This document shows positions 20,201 through 27,937 of a stretch of DNA of 64,000 nt, in pieces. The position numbers and the translations under genes are program-made. The notes under the pieces were generated by a model. That model was not told where the DNA came from. It ran no database searches and saw only the letters and a list, made by a program, of their open reading frames with translations. Positions within the stretch are counted from its first letter, which is position 1, and the number at the start of each line of letters is the position of its first letter. The stretch comes from Acidovorax sp. HDW3. GTDB taxonomy: Bacteria; Pseudomonadota; Gammaproteobacteria; Burkholderiales; Burkholderiaceae_C. The stretch is taken from contig NZ_CP049885.1 of the NCBI RefSeq assembly GCF_011303755.1, forward strand, positions 2,400,001-2,464,000, read 5' to 3'.

Positions 20201-21076
20201 GGCGGGATAGCCCATGATCGCAACCCCTGGCCCTGTAGCTGGAAAACACAAATAACATATTGCCGCCACAGCATAAGGAACAAACAAAACCCGCCAAACA
20301 TTCAAGCTGCGCGATTTATTTTCCCCAATAATCAGCGCCAGGACAGGAAAAAACAAGACCCCAAGAATGTCATACACCTCATGGGTTAATTTTCCAAAAA
20401 AATGTGTTTGATTCTGTCCTACCTGCATCGCCGCCCAACGGGCGGCACCACCAAAAGCCTGATCTATTTTATAAAAAAAATAATCAAAAGTTAGTGGTAA
20501 TAATTTACTATTGAGCTCAAGCAAACACGAAGCCATGACCACCAAACTGGCAATCATAATACCCAACCACAACCAAGGCTGTACCCAGACAGGCATCAGA
20601 CCTCGATCACGCCGCGCATAGCAAAAAGACAAAATGGCTTGCCCCGCCAGCCATATAGTTAAAGGCAACAAAAAAACATTAACCTTTATTGAGAAACTAA
20701 ATTGATTGAAATTATAAGAATCCCAGGCAACCAGCCACAACAGCAAAGCCGCCCCAACCCCCAACAACCACACAAATTGCTTGCGACTACACGGGCGCTG
20801 CCCAGCCAGCAGCAGCGCAAAAGTTGCAATACTCCAAGGAATAGCCCATTGCACAACAATGGCATCTACCTCTTTGTGCCCCCAAAAAATAAGCCACCAT
20901 TTGAAAGAGCCGTTAAACAAAAACAGTAAACCATCCATCAACAGGCTAGCCCACAACAAGCCCAAGCCCCAAAAACGAAAAACTGCCACATCAGGCAACA
21001 CCGTGGGGGCAAAGAAACTGGCAGCATCGGGGGTATTACGCATTCTGAACGCCATTCGCATGTGCATTGCAATCAA
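17252..21076 (-). CDS. Fusion of PAP2-type phosphotransferase and membrane spermidine-synthase-like protein
   Basis: A 1274-residue multi-spanning protein with three parts. (1) Residues about 30-380: an N-terminal membrane region ending in a PAP2-superfamily domain of the inositolphosphotransferase type. It has AMPSLHLSSA at 314-323, where PSLH replaces PSGH, and IGEHYVIDLMV at 356-366, with the catalytic His...Asp. (2) Residues about 480-990: a second bundle of membrane helices like fused MFS/spermidine synthases. (3) Residues about 1010-1240: a spermidine-synthase-like Rossmann domain with ALVIGYGTGMTARVL, DVAETSRDI and YDLISLEISS. Whether it makes a polyamine is doubtful; catalytic Asp residues are only partly recognisable. 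It lies downstream of pilA on the same strand, beyond a terminator. The 5' kilobase is visibly richer in A+T. One dispersed-repeat copy is read in frame near residues 685-700. A role in modifying pilin or envelope is inference. Confidence 0.75.
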   Translation of the reverse strand: MIAMHMRMAFRMRNTPDAASFFAPTVLPDVAVFRFWGLGLLWASLLMDGLLFLFNGSFKWWLIFWGHKEVDAIVVQWAIPWSIATFALLLAGQRPCSRKQFVWLLGVGAALLLWLVAWDSYNFNQFSFSIKVNVFLLPLTIWLAGQAILSFCYARRDRGLMPVWVQPWLWLGIMIASLVVMASCLLELNSKLLPLTFDYFFYKIDQAFGGAARWAAMQVGQNQTHFFGKLTHEVYDILGVLFFPVLALIIGENKSRSLNVWRVLFVPYAVAAICYLCFPATGPGVAIMGYPATAAQPQDLTAAFVSVLPAPRNAMPSLHLSSAIWIFMLCASLRRKWIFALSVLFVLGTAWATLAIGEHYVIDLMVAMPFAPALGLFLMNPPRWKIAPRWQHYLQWAAGATFVLWMLLLRLAPDWLIAHPGTVQWLSVWSVAAGVLLLALHVRCVWREEDTNEVLLAQHQPALAPKPFSAPTFLPAELKGRRWLVGIFFFSGFAGLVYEVVYAKALGVTFGGTALAANTVLMTYMGGMALGAWLGGMLAERSARPLLLYAYFEAAIGLYAAITPSLFAGIQSLYVALALDAPPDAAWLTALRMGLGAVVLGVPTVLMGATLPLVFKCLQGMGIPTARAIAPLYGANVLGAAAGALVAGYALLPAVGRNGGTLLAAVISLLVALYVIEKIKQGGDRISANSSIFDSDSTAAAAPLVQSPGGRTGLAALAVLAVGGVVTLALEVVFMHLLAVVAGNSVYAFGLMLATFLLGLGLGSTVGEALMRRIDRATVVLAAQCGVALAILLTAFVWDGLADYMGSFAYAQQQGLYLSFSARELIRALVCALAMLPPAFCIGMSYPAAMGLAADWLAVRRFGGQAARGVGLASALNTLGNIAGVLLAGFWWLPQYGSNRVLLGLAVVAVLLAAFIAWAQQAAATTPRAPKQWLQPWLPVGGMAAALLLFPAQWNYTALSTGGNVYFYPQNWGEVIDHAESVEGGMTTVAQAADGKHLTLLTNGKFQGNNAEGGEMVAQESIALIPLMHQAWRDHALVIGYGTGMTARVLQDQGFAKLDVAETSRDIVTMADRHFSNINAHISSHPSVAMHYTDGRNYLLTQTAQYDLISLEISSIWFAGAANLYNREFYELANTRLRPQGVLQQWVQLHHMRPMDFLYILGSVRSVFKYVWIYVSGGQGIIVASNDDAAVHNEAALDKLMHSHAISTLKLPDLPQALVAGPQQIDALIARFDPQLRFFVSTDKNLYLEYATPKGNAMKEDGMPVLLDLLKGKL
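18988..19037 (+). repeat. Dispersed repeat, copy 6 (inside the PAP2/SpeE-like gene)
   Basis: TATCACTATCAAAAATAGAG then CTGTTCGCGCTTATCCTATC. On the gene strand it encodes DRISANSSIFDSDST, a polar loop between membrane helices, and keeps the frame. Confidence 0.75.
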
Positions 21077-21116
21077 CGTGCCGCCAAAGCACTCAATTAC
21101 ATGAAAAAATCAAAGA

Positions 21117-21150
21117 AAAACCCCGCAGGGCAAACCGTGCGGGGTTACTT
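21117..21150 (-). terminator. Intrinsic terminator of the pilin gene
   Basis: On the minus strand AACCCCGCA pairs with TGCGGGGTT across a short loop, followed by TTTCTTTG. It separates pilA from the downstream fusion gene and would make the pilin transcript mostly monocistronic. Confidence 0.85.
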
Positions 21151-21198
21151 TCTGCGGGGTGCCTGCGCGTCTTTTGCGCGAAACATCCCCTCAAGCCA

Positions 21199-21642
21199 TT
21201 ACGGACGGCATTCCGAAGGACGGTACTTGGCCGACAGGCTACCGGTGGTGCAGCTCCAAGCGATGCGGTCGGTCGGGAGAGTGCCTGCGGCCAAGGCAGC
21301 GCCGCCAGAAGTAGGAATGAAGACGATAGTGCCGCCGCCAGCCTTAGAGGTGGTGGTCACGGTAATTTGGCCAGTGGCAGAGGCGACAGAAACGCTGGTC
21401 ACGTTGCTGGTAGCAGTAGGCGCCACGTAACCAGAATTCAAATCAGAGCCGGAAGCTGCGTTTTCAGCCACAGCAGCCTTAGCGGCAGAGGCGGCCACCA
21501 GGGCTTCAGAAACACGACCGCGAACGGTGTAATCCTGATACGCCGGCAAAGCCACAGCAGCCAAAATACCGATAATCGCCACAACGATCATCAATTCGAT
21601 CAGGGTGAAACCCTTTTGCACGGAACGCATAGTGCGGTTCAT
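21199..21642 (-). CDS. pilA: Type IV major pilin PilA
   Basis: A 147-residue type IVa prepilin. The leader [11 protein letters not shown] is cut before Phe by prepilin peptidase, and mature [20 protein letters not shown] keeps the essential Glu at position 5. The C-terminal disulfide loop is WSCTTG...PSECRP, with Cys eight residues from the end region of the protein. The start at 21642 has AGGAG six bases upstream; an alternative Met four codons later would also work, and a longer frame upstream is not real. Upstream lies a sigma-54 promoter; downstream a terminator, then the PAP2/SpeE-like fusion. The middle of the protein is rich in Ser, Thr, Ala and Val, typical of a surface-exposed variable region. 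Confidence 0.95.
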   Translation of the reverse strand: MNRTMRSVQKGFTLIELMIVVAIIGILAAVALPAYQDYTVRGRVSEALVAASAAKAAVAENAASGSDLNSGYVAPTATSNVTSVSVASATGQITVTTTSKAGGGTIVFIPTSGGAALAAGTLPTDRIAWSCTTGSLSAKYRPSECRP

Positions 21643-21705
21643 CGCATTCTCCTCAAAGTTACAAACAAAGCCGAAAAGGGATTTTTTCGTGCTTGGTTCA
21701 CCATG

Positions 21706-21722
21706 AGCAGGTTCCATGCCAG
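21706..21722 (-). promoter_or_regulatory. Sigma-54 promoter of pilA
   Basis: Minus-strand CTGGCATGGAACCTGCT carries the -24 GG and -12 GC dinucleotides exactly ten bases apart, as sigma-54 holoenzyme requires. Predicted transcription start is about 50 nt upstream of the pilin ATG. PilR, the usual activator, is encoded in this window. Confidence 0.7.
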
Positions 21723-21814
21723 GCTGCGGCTTGCAACCACTTGTTGCCACAGCCAGCAAAAATGCAAACAAGTGTCAGCAAGCGGGCACCGCAGGGCAGG
21801 TTTGCGTTGAGCCT

Positions 21815-21840
21815 GACATTTTTGACATGACGAAAATGTC
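21815..21840 (-). promoter_or_regulatory. Candidate PilR upstream binding site
   Basis: An 8-bp perfect inverted repeat, GACATTTT and AAAATGTC, with a further TGTC between the arms. It lies about 90 bp upstream of the -24 element, a normal distance for an enhancer-binding protein. PilR sites in Pseudomonas are described as short TGTC-containing motifs. It could instead be a weak terminator for the AAA-ATPase gene that ends at 21852. Confidence 0.45.
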
Positions 21841-21851
21841 GGATTTCGAGA

Positions 21852-23405
21852 TCACACCAGCGTCTGCACATCAAACGCGACGATGTTGCGACTGTCCCGG
21901 CTAAATTCCACGCCCACCAGGTGGATGGGTTCGCCCCGGGCGCGGTATTTGTCGGCGTAGTTGCGCGCCTGCAACTGCGCCAGTGCTTTGCCCTCGGGCA
22001 CCAGTTCCACTACCTTGAACTCGAATAGATAGACGTGGCCCTCAAAGCGCACCGCCATGTCGATGCGGCCTTGGTTGGTCACGTCTTCGAGCACGATGTC
22101 CAGCCCCAGGGCGGCAAAGTAGCTATAGAAAATGCTGGCCCAGTAGCCTTCATATTGGGCTATCGGGTTGTTACGGTACCAGTCATGCGGGATGGTGGCA
22201 AAAAAGGCATGGAACAGTTCGCGCATGGCGGGCACGTCGGCAGCTTGCAACAAGGCAATCAAGCGCATTCGGTGGTGCAACGCCTGGGGCATGTCACCCA
22301 CCAAAGCTGGCAGCAAACTGGTGTTAAGGCTGGATTCAACCTCCCGATTGGGATAGCCCAGGGTGTAAATCCATTGCCCCAAAATCGGTTGATCGCGCCG
22401 GAGGATGGTCAGGTAGCCGGTTTGCCACAACAACGCCTCGCTGGCGATATGAGCAACATCAAATGTTGATAACAGCTGATCATCTGCGTACAAACATGCC
22501 AATTTTGGGGTAAAAAAACCACGCTCGGTCAGTAGTTTTACCAAAAAAGTAGGTGTGCCGGTTTCAAACCAGTAGGGCCGAAAGTCACGGTTGCTAAACA
22601 GCAGCAGCAGGTCAAAGGGGTTATAGACCGAGGTGCCGCGCCAGTTGTAGCCGTTGTACCAGGCACGGATTTCTGCGCGATCGAGGCCCGGCAGCTCGGG
22701 GGCAAAAACGGTATCCACATCGTCGTCGGTATAACCGCAGATGGCGCTGTAGCGCGGGTCGATGGTGATGTCTTGCAAGTTGTTCAGGCCGGAGAACAGG
22801 CTGACTTTGCTGAATTTGGAGACGCCGGTGAGAAAAACAAAGCGCAGGTAAGGGTCGCTGTCCTTCAGAACCGAATAAAAATCCTTAAGCACCTCACGGA
22901 TAGCAGTGGCCTTTTCGCGATCTTCTATGCGGTCAAGGATGGGCTTGTCGTATTCGTCGATCAGCACCACCACCGTACGCCCCGTTGTTTCTGCCAAACG
23001 CAAAATCAGCCGCTTGAATCGGCTGCGCGCATCGGGGTATTCGGCCGGCAGTTGAAAGCGCGATTCCAGGGTTCCGAGCTGCTCATTCAAGCTGTCTTGC
23101 AGATCGGCTACCGATCCGAGTACCCCGCCACCGAAGCTGAAACGCAACACAGGATGCTGGTGCGACCAGTCCCAATTTTTTTCTGCGTGCAACCCAGTGA
23201 ATAGCGCCCGATTACCTTCAAACAATTCCTTCAAGGTATCGAGAAACAGGCTTTTGCCAAAACGCCTCGGGCGGGAGAGAAAAAAGTGCGAACCCTGTTC
23301 AATCAGTTGTAGCGCCAGCGGGGTTTTATCGACGTAATAAAACGCATCCCCTTCACGGATTTTGGCGAAGGTTTGGATACCAATGGGGAGTTTCTTGCGT
23401 TGCAT
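21852..23405 (-). CDS. AAA-ATPase-like / PD-(D/E)XK nuclease-superfamily protein, paralogue 3 in transcription order
   Basis: A 517-residue protein with an N-terminal AAA-ATPase_like domain (PF09820 type) and a C-terminal PD-(D/E)XK_9 nuclease-like domain (PF08011 type). Walker A is RPRRFGKS at residues 45-52 and Walker B is VVVLIDEYDKP at 145-155. The nuclease-type residues are Asp449, Glu462 and Lys464 (GRID ... LFEFK). Function of the family is unknown. It ends with QTLV, unlike QTLE in its two siblings. It follows paralogue 2 after 9 nt and is the last gene of the set. Confidence 0.85.
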   Translation of the reverse strand: MQRKKLPIGIQTFAKIREGDAFYYVDKTPLALQLIEQGSHFFLSRPRRFGKSLFLDTLKELFEGNRALFTGLHAEKNWDWSHQHPVLRFSFGGGVLGSVADLQDSLNEQLGTLESRFQLPAEYPDARSRFKRLILRLAETTGRTVVVLIDEYDKPILDRIEDREKATAIREVLKDFYSVLKDSDPYLRFVFLTGVSKFSKVSLFSGLNNLQDITIDPRYSAICGYTDDDVDTVFAPELPGLDRAEIRAWYNGYNWRGTSVYNPFDLLLLFSNRDFRPYWFETGTPTFLVKLLTERGFFTPKLACLYADDQLLSTFDVAHIASEALLWQTGYLTILRRDQPILGQWIYTLGYPNREVESSLNTSLLPALVGDMPQALHHRMRLIALLQAADVPAMRELFHAFFATIPHDWYRNNPIAQYEGYWASIFYSYFAALGLDIVLEDVTNQGRIDMAVRFEGHVYLFEFKVVELVPEGKALAQLQARNYADKYRARGEPIHLVGVEFSRDSRNIVAFDVQTLV

Positions 23406-23414
23406 GGCCTTGGC

Positions 23415-24965
23415 TTACTCCAGCGTCTGCACATCAAACGCGACGATGTTGCGGCTGTCCTTGCTGAACTCTACGCCCACCAGGTGGATGGGTTCGCCCC
23501 GGGTGCGGTATTTGTCAGCATAGTTGCGCGCTTGCAGCTGTGCCAGCGCTTTGCCTTCGGGTACCAGTTCCACCACTTTGAACTCGAATAGATAGACGTG
23601 GCCCTCAAAGCGCACGGCCATGTCGATGCGGCCTTGGTTGGTGGCGTCTTCCAGGGCAATGTCAATTCCCAATGCCGCAAAGTGGCTGTAGAACACGCTG
23701 GCCCAAAAGCCTTCGTATTGGGCGATGGGGTTGTTGCGGAACCAGTCGTGGGGAATGCTGGCAAAAAACGCATGGAACAAGTCCCGCATACCGGCCACGT
23801 TTTGCGTTTGCAGCAGCTCGATCAGGCGCAGGCGCTGCTGAAAGGCTTGCATACCATCGGCGCCCATGCCCAGCAGCAGGCTGGCGTTGAGGCTGGCCTC
23901 CACCTCGCGGTTGGGGTAGCCCAGGGTATAGACCCACTGGCCCAGAATGGGTTGGCGCACGTCGTGGATGGTCAGGTAGCCGGTTTGCCACAGCAGCGCC
24001 TCGCTGGCGATGCCGTCCACATCAAAGGTGGAGAGCAGCGCCTCGTTGGCATATAGCCGCGCCAGGTTGGGGGTGAAGTAACCGCGCTCGGCCAATAGTT
24101 TGACCAAGAAGGTGGGCGTGCCGGTTTCAAACCAGTAGGGGCGGAAGATGCGCTTTTGAAAGAGCAGCAGCAAATCAAACGGGTTGTACACCGAGGTACC
24201 ACACCAGTTGTAGCCGTTGTACCAGGCGCGGATTTCCACCTTGTCCAGGCCCGGCAGTTCGGGGGCAAAGACGGTGTCCACGTCTTCATCCGTATAGCCG
24301 CAAATGGCTGAATAGTCGGCATCGACGGTGATGTCGTTGAGGTTGTTCAGGCCCGAGAACAGGCTGACTTTGCTGAATTTGGAGACGCCGGTGAGGAAGA
24401 CGAAGCGCAGGTAGGGGTCGCTGTCTTTGATGACGGAGTAAAAATCCTTCAGCACCTCGCGGATGGCGGTGGCCTTTTCGCGGTCTTCGATGCGGTCGAG
24501 GATGGGTTTGTCGTATTCGTCGATCAGCACCACTACGCGCTGACCGGTGGTCGTCGCCAGATGCACGATGAGTTCCGCAAAACGGCTACGTGCATCGGGG
24601 TACTTGGTGGGCAGGCCGCAGCTTTCTTCGTGGCGCGTCAGCTGGGCGTGCAGGCTGTCTTGCAAATCCGCCACCGATCCCAACACCCCGCCACCAAAGC
24701 TGAAACGCAACACCGGGTGCTTGACTGACCAATCCCAATTATTTTCGGCATACAACCCGGTGAACAGCGCCTGATTGCCTTCGAACAACTCCTTGAGCGT
24801 GTCGAGAAACAGGCTTTTGCCAAAGCGCCTCGGGCGCGAGAGGAAGAAGTATTTCCCCTGCGCTATCAGCTGCAGCGCCAGCGGCGTTTTATCGACGTAG
24901 TAATACCCTTCCTCGCGGATTTCACGCAGGGACTGGATGCCGATGGGGAGTTTTTTGCGTTGCAT
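23415..24965 (-). CDS. AAA-ATPase-like / PD-(D/E)XK nuclease-superfamily protein, paralogue 2
   Basis: 516 residues, same two-domain layout as its neighbours: RPRRFGKS, VVVLIDEYDKP and C-terminal GRID ... LFEFK are all intact. Its middle third (LTGVSKFSKVSLFSGLNN to the PYWFETGTPTFLVKLL region) is closest to paralogue 1. The 65 residues between Walker A and B and the helical region near residues 310-400 differ from both siblings. Start ATG and spacer to the gene before it repeat exactly the arrangement between paralogues 2 and 3 (TAA, GCCAAGGCC, ATG), which points to unequal-crossover duplication. Confidence 0.85.
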   Translation of the reverse strand: MQRKKLPIGIQSLREIREEGYYYVDKTPLALQLIAQGKYFFLSRPRRFGKSLFLDTLKELFEGNQALFTGLYAENNWDWSVKHPVLRFSFGGGVLGSVADLQDSLHAQLTRHEESCGLPTKYPDARSRFAELIVHLATTTGQRVVVLIDEYDKPILDRIEDREKATAIREVLKDFYSVIKDSDPYLRFVFLTGVSKFSKVSLFSGLNNLNDITVDADYSAICGYTDEDVDTVFAPELPGLDKVEIRAWYNGYNWCGTSVYNPFDLLLLFQKRIFRPYWFETGTPTFLVKLLAERGYFTPNLARLYANEALLSTFDVDGIASEALLWQTGYLTIHDVRQPILGQWVYTLGYPNREVEASLNASLLLGMGADGMQAFQQRLRLIELLQTQNVAGMRDLFHAFFASIPHDWFRNNPIAQYEGFWASVFYSHFAALGIDIALEDATNQGRIDMAVRFEGHVYLFEFKVVELVPEGKALAQLQARNYADKYRTRGEPIHLVGVEFSKDSRNIVAFDVQTLE

Positions 24966-24974
24966 GGCCTTGGC

Positions 24975-26528
24975 TTACTCCAGCGTCTGCACATCAAACG
25001 CGACGATGTTGCGGCTCTCACGGCTGAATTCCACGCCCACCAGGTGGATGGGTTCGCCCCGGGCGCGGTATTTGTCGGCATAGTTGCGCGCTTGCAGCTG
25101 CGCCAGCGCCTTGCCTTCGGGCACCAGCTCCACCACTTTGAATTCAAACAAATACACATGGCCGCCAAAGCGCACCGCCATGTCGATGCGGCCTTGGTTG
25201 GTCACGTCTTCGAGCACGATGTCCAGCCCCAGGGCCGCAAAGTAGCTGTAGAAGATGCTGGCCCAGTAGCCTTCGTATTGAGCGATGGGGTTGTTGCGGT
25301 ACCAGTCGTGCGGGATGGTGGCAAAGAAGGCGTGGAACAGTTCACGCATGGCCGGGACGTCGGCGGCTTGCAACAAGGCGATCAAGCGCATTCGGTGGCG
25401 CAGCGCCTGGGGCATGTCGCCCACCAGGGCCGGCAGCAAACTGGTGTTAAGACTGGATTCGACCTCCCGGTTGGGGTAGCCCAGGGTGTAAATCCATTGC
25501 CCCAAAATCGGCTGCTCGCGCCGGAATATGGTTAGATAGCCGGTTTGCCACAACAGCGCTTCGCTGGCGATATGGGCGACGTCAAATGTCGATAACAGCA
25601 GGTCATCTGCGTACAAACATGCCAACTGGGGGGTAAAAAATCCACGTTCGATCAGCAATTTGACCAAAAAGGTGGGCGTGCCGGTTTCAAACCAGTAAGG
25701 CCGGAAGATGCGCTTTTGAAACAGCAGCAGCAAATCAAACGGGTTGTACACCGAGGTGCCGCACCAGTTGTAGCCGTTGTACCAGGCGCGGATTTCTGTC
25801 CTGTCCAAGCCCGGCAGCTCGGGGGCAAAGACGGTGTCCACGTCTTCATCCGTATAGCCGCAAATGGCTGAATAGGCAGTATCAACAGTGATGTCGTTGA
25901 GGTTGTTCAAGCCCGAGAACAGGCTGACTTTGCTGAATTTAGAGACGCCAGTGAGAAAGACAAAGCGCAGGTAGGGGTCGCTGTCTTTGATGACGGAGTA
26001 AAAATCCTTCAGCACCTCGCGGATGGCGGTGGCCTTTTCGCGGTCTTCGATGCGGTCGAGGATGGGTTTGTCGTATTCGTCGATCAACACCACCACGCGC
26101 TGGCCGGTTTGGGTGGCCAGGTGTTGGATCAGGCTGCGAAAGCGCTCAGGGTGGCTTTGGTCTACCGCACGGAGCTGCCACTGGGTTTCGTAGCGCTGCA
26201 GGTGCGAATCCAGGCGCGATTGCAAATCAGGTACGTCTTGCACCACGCAACCGCCAAAGCTAAAGCGCAGTACGGGATATTTAACCGGCCAATCCCAATT
26301 GTTTTCGGCGTACAGCCCGGTAAATAACGCCTGGTTGCCTTCGAACAATTCTTTCAAGGTATCAAGGAACAGGCTTTTGCCAAAGCGCCTCGGGCGCGAG
26401 AGGAAGAAGTGTGCGCCTTGCTCGATCAATTGCAGCGCCAGCCGCGTTTTGTCGACGTAGTAATACGCGTTGTCCTCACGGATTTTGGCGAAGGTCTGGA
26501 TACCGATGGGGAGTTTCTTGCGTTGCAT
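24975..26528 (-). CDS. AAA-ATPase-like / PD-(D/E)XK nuclease-superfamily protein, paralogue 1
   Basis: 517 residues from the MQRKK start; an in-frame ATG two codons upstream is possible, but the siblings begin at MQRKK. All ATPase and nuclease motifs are intact. The segment between Walker A and Walker B is strongly diverged (GGCVVQDVPDLQSRLDSHLQ), whereas the last 200 residues are nearly identical to paralogue 3. First of the triplet, 13 nt behind the D-amino-acid deaminase-like gene, so probably transcribed with it. Confidence 0.85.
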   Translation of the reverse strand: MQRKKLPIGIQTFAKIREDNAYYYVDKTRLALQLIEQGAHFFLSRPRRFGKSLFLDTLKELFEGNQALFTGLYAENNWDWPVKYPVLRFSFGGCVVQDVPDLQSRLDSHLQRYETQWQLRAVDQSHPERFRSLIQHLATQTGQRVVVLIDEYDKPILDRIEDREKATAIREVLKDFYSVIKDSDPYLRFVFLTGVSKFSKVSLFSGLNNLNDITVDTAYSAICGYTDEDVDTVFAPELPGLDRTEIRAWYNGYNWCGTSVYNPFDLLLLFQKRIFRPYWFETGTPTFLVKLLIERGFFTPQLACLYADDLLLSTFDVAHIASEALLWQTGYLTIFRREQPILGQWIYTLGYPNREVESSLNTSLLPALVGDMPQALRHRMRLIALLQAADVPAMRELFHAFFATIPHDWYRNNPIAQYEGYWASIFYSYFAALGLDIVLEDVTNQGRIDMAVRFGGHVYLFEFKVVELVPEGKALAQLQARNYADKYRARGEPIHLVGVEFSRESRNIVAFDVQTLE

Positions 26529-26541
26529 GGCCATTCACCGA

Positions 26542-27846
26542 TCAAAAACAGGTGTGCACGGCCCCGCTGACGGCACCGTCGTCTTCCACCAGGGGTAGCC
26601 AGCGCCATTTGTCAAAGGTGGTGCAGGGGTGGGAAATGCCCAGCGCGACCGCCTCGCCCACCTGCGGCCAGGTGGCGGGGGCGCTGGCGGGGTCAAAGCG
26701 CAGGTAGGCGTGCTGGTCGTTCAAGGCGCTGATGTGCCAGTCGGAGGGGGCGCCCGTGGGCTGGCACTGGGGGCCGAAGGTGGCGCGCTGCAGGGGGCGG
26801 GGCAGATCAATGTCAAACGACAGGTCGCGCCGGCCGGCGTTGAGCAGGGCCAGGCCGGGCTCGGGCACGGACTGCACCAGCGCCCAGACCGTGAGCGCGG
26901 GGCGCAGGCCTTCGTCCGCTGCGCCGGCGCGCGCCTGCAGCAGGCGCAGGTAGCGCTGGTAGTTGCCGTGGTCGTGCGTGGCGTAGCAGCCCGAGCGCAG
27001 CACGCCCGCCACCGGGCGCGACAGGCCGTGCGCCTGCAGCAGCGGCAGCACCAAGTCGAACACGGCAGAGCCACCGGCGGAGAGCAAGATTTGCGACGCC
27101 CCCGGAGCCCAGAGCCCGGCGGCGTCGCAGGCGCGCGCAACCTCGCTGGCGCAGCGCACCAGGGTGGTGACGCTGGCCGGATCGTGCGCGGCGTCGCAGC
27201 GGGCAGCCGGGCCTTCGTAGCACTCGATGCCGCACAGCCGCAGCGCCGGGCTGGCGGCGATGGCGTGGGCCAGGGCCAGGGCTTCGGGCACGCTGCGGCA
27301 GCCGGTGCGCTGGCCGGGTTGGCCCACTTCCAGCAGCACGTCCCAGGCGGGAGCCTGGGGATGGCGCGCGGCCCAGCGCTCGATCAGCGCCAGCTGCGCC
27401 AGCGAATCGACCAGAAACCACAGCTGCAGCCCCGGGTGCCGGGCGCGCAGGGCGGCGAGGGCTGTTAAATCAGCGTCTTGCAGCACCTGGTTGGCGATGA
27501 GGATGCGCTGCGCACCCACGGCCACGCCCAGCTGCGCCTGCCAGGCGTTGGCAAAGGTCAGGCCCCAGGCGCCGGCGGCCAGCTGCTGCGCCAGCAGCTC
27601 GGGCGAGAGGGTGGTTTTGCCGTGCGGCATGAGGTGTAGGCCGCGCCGCTGCGCCCAGTCCTGCATCCAGGCCAGGTTGTGCGCCAGGGCGCTGCGCTGC
27701 AACACCGCCAGGGGCAGGGGCAGGTCGCCCGCGAACAGCTGCCAGCCCTGGCGCCCGACCTCGGTCACCGCGCAAGGCGGCGCCCCCAGGGGGTAGCCTT
27801 TGAACGATGCGTCGAGCACTGCGGTGGGCAACAGTGGGGTTGGCAT
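26542..27846 (-). CDS. DSD1-type PLP-dependent D-amino-acid deaminase/aldolase-like protein
   Basis: A 434-residue fold-type III PLP protein (alanine-racemase-like barrel plus C-terminal D-serine-dehydratase-like domain). The PLP lysine lies in LMPHGKTTLSPEL (about residue 76). The C-terminal metal site of the D-serine dehydratase/D-threonine aldolase group appears as ISHPCTTFDKW. Likely reaction is deamination or retro-aldol cleavage of a D-hydroxy amino acid; the substrate is not determined. It is preceded by a dispersed-repeat copy and followed directly by the AAA/PD-(D/E)XK triplet, an unusual partnership. Confidence 0.82.
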   Translation of the reverse strand: MPTPLLPTAVLDASFKGYPLGAPPCAVTEVGRQGWQLFAGDLPLPLAVLQRSALAHNLAWMQDWAQRRGLHLMPHGKTTLSPELLAQQLAAGAWGLTFANAWQAQLGVAVGAQRILIANQVLQDADLTALAALRARHPGLQLWFLVDSLAQLALIERWAARHPQAPAWDVLLEVGQPGQRTGCRSVPEALALAHAIAASPALRLCGIECYEGPAARCDAAHDPASVTTLVRCASEVARACDAAGLWAPGASQILLSAGGSAVFDLVLPLLQAHGLSRPVAGVLRSGCYATHDHGNYQRYLRLLQARAGAADEGLRPALTVWALVQSVPEPGLALLNAGRRDLSFDIDLPRPLQRATFGPQCQPTGAPSDWHISALNDQHAYLRFDPASAPATWPQVGEAVALGISHPCTTFDKWRWLPLVEDDGAVSGAVHTCF

Positions 27847-27865
27847 GGGCGCCCTCCTGACTGAA

Positions 27866-27917
27866 ATACTATCAATTTGATAGCTACCAGCGCTTATTTG
27901 GTAAGCGCTAGAGCCTT
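27866..27917 (+). repeat. Dispersed repeat, copy 7
   Basis: ACTATCAATTTGATAGCTAC then CAGCGCTTATTTGGTAAGCG then CTAGAGCC. Near-palindromic, with arms GCGCTTA and TAAGCGC. It lies between ffh and the deaminase-like gene. Confidence 0.8.
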
Positions 27918-27937
27918 AAAACGCTCTAAAAAAGCGC

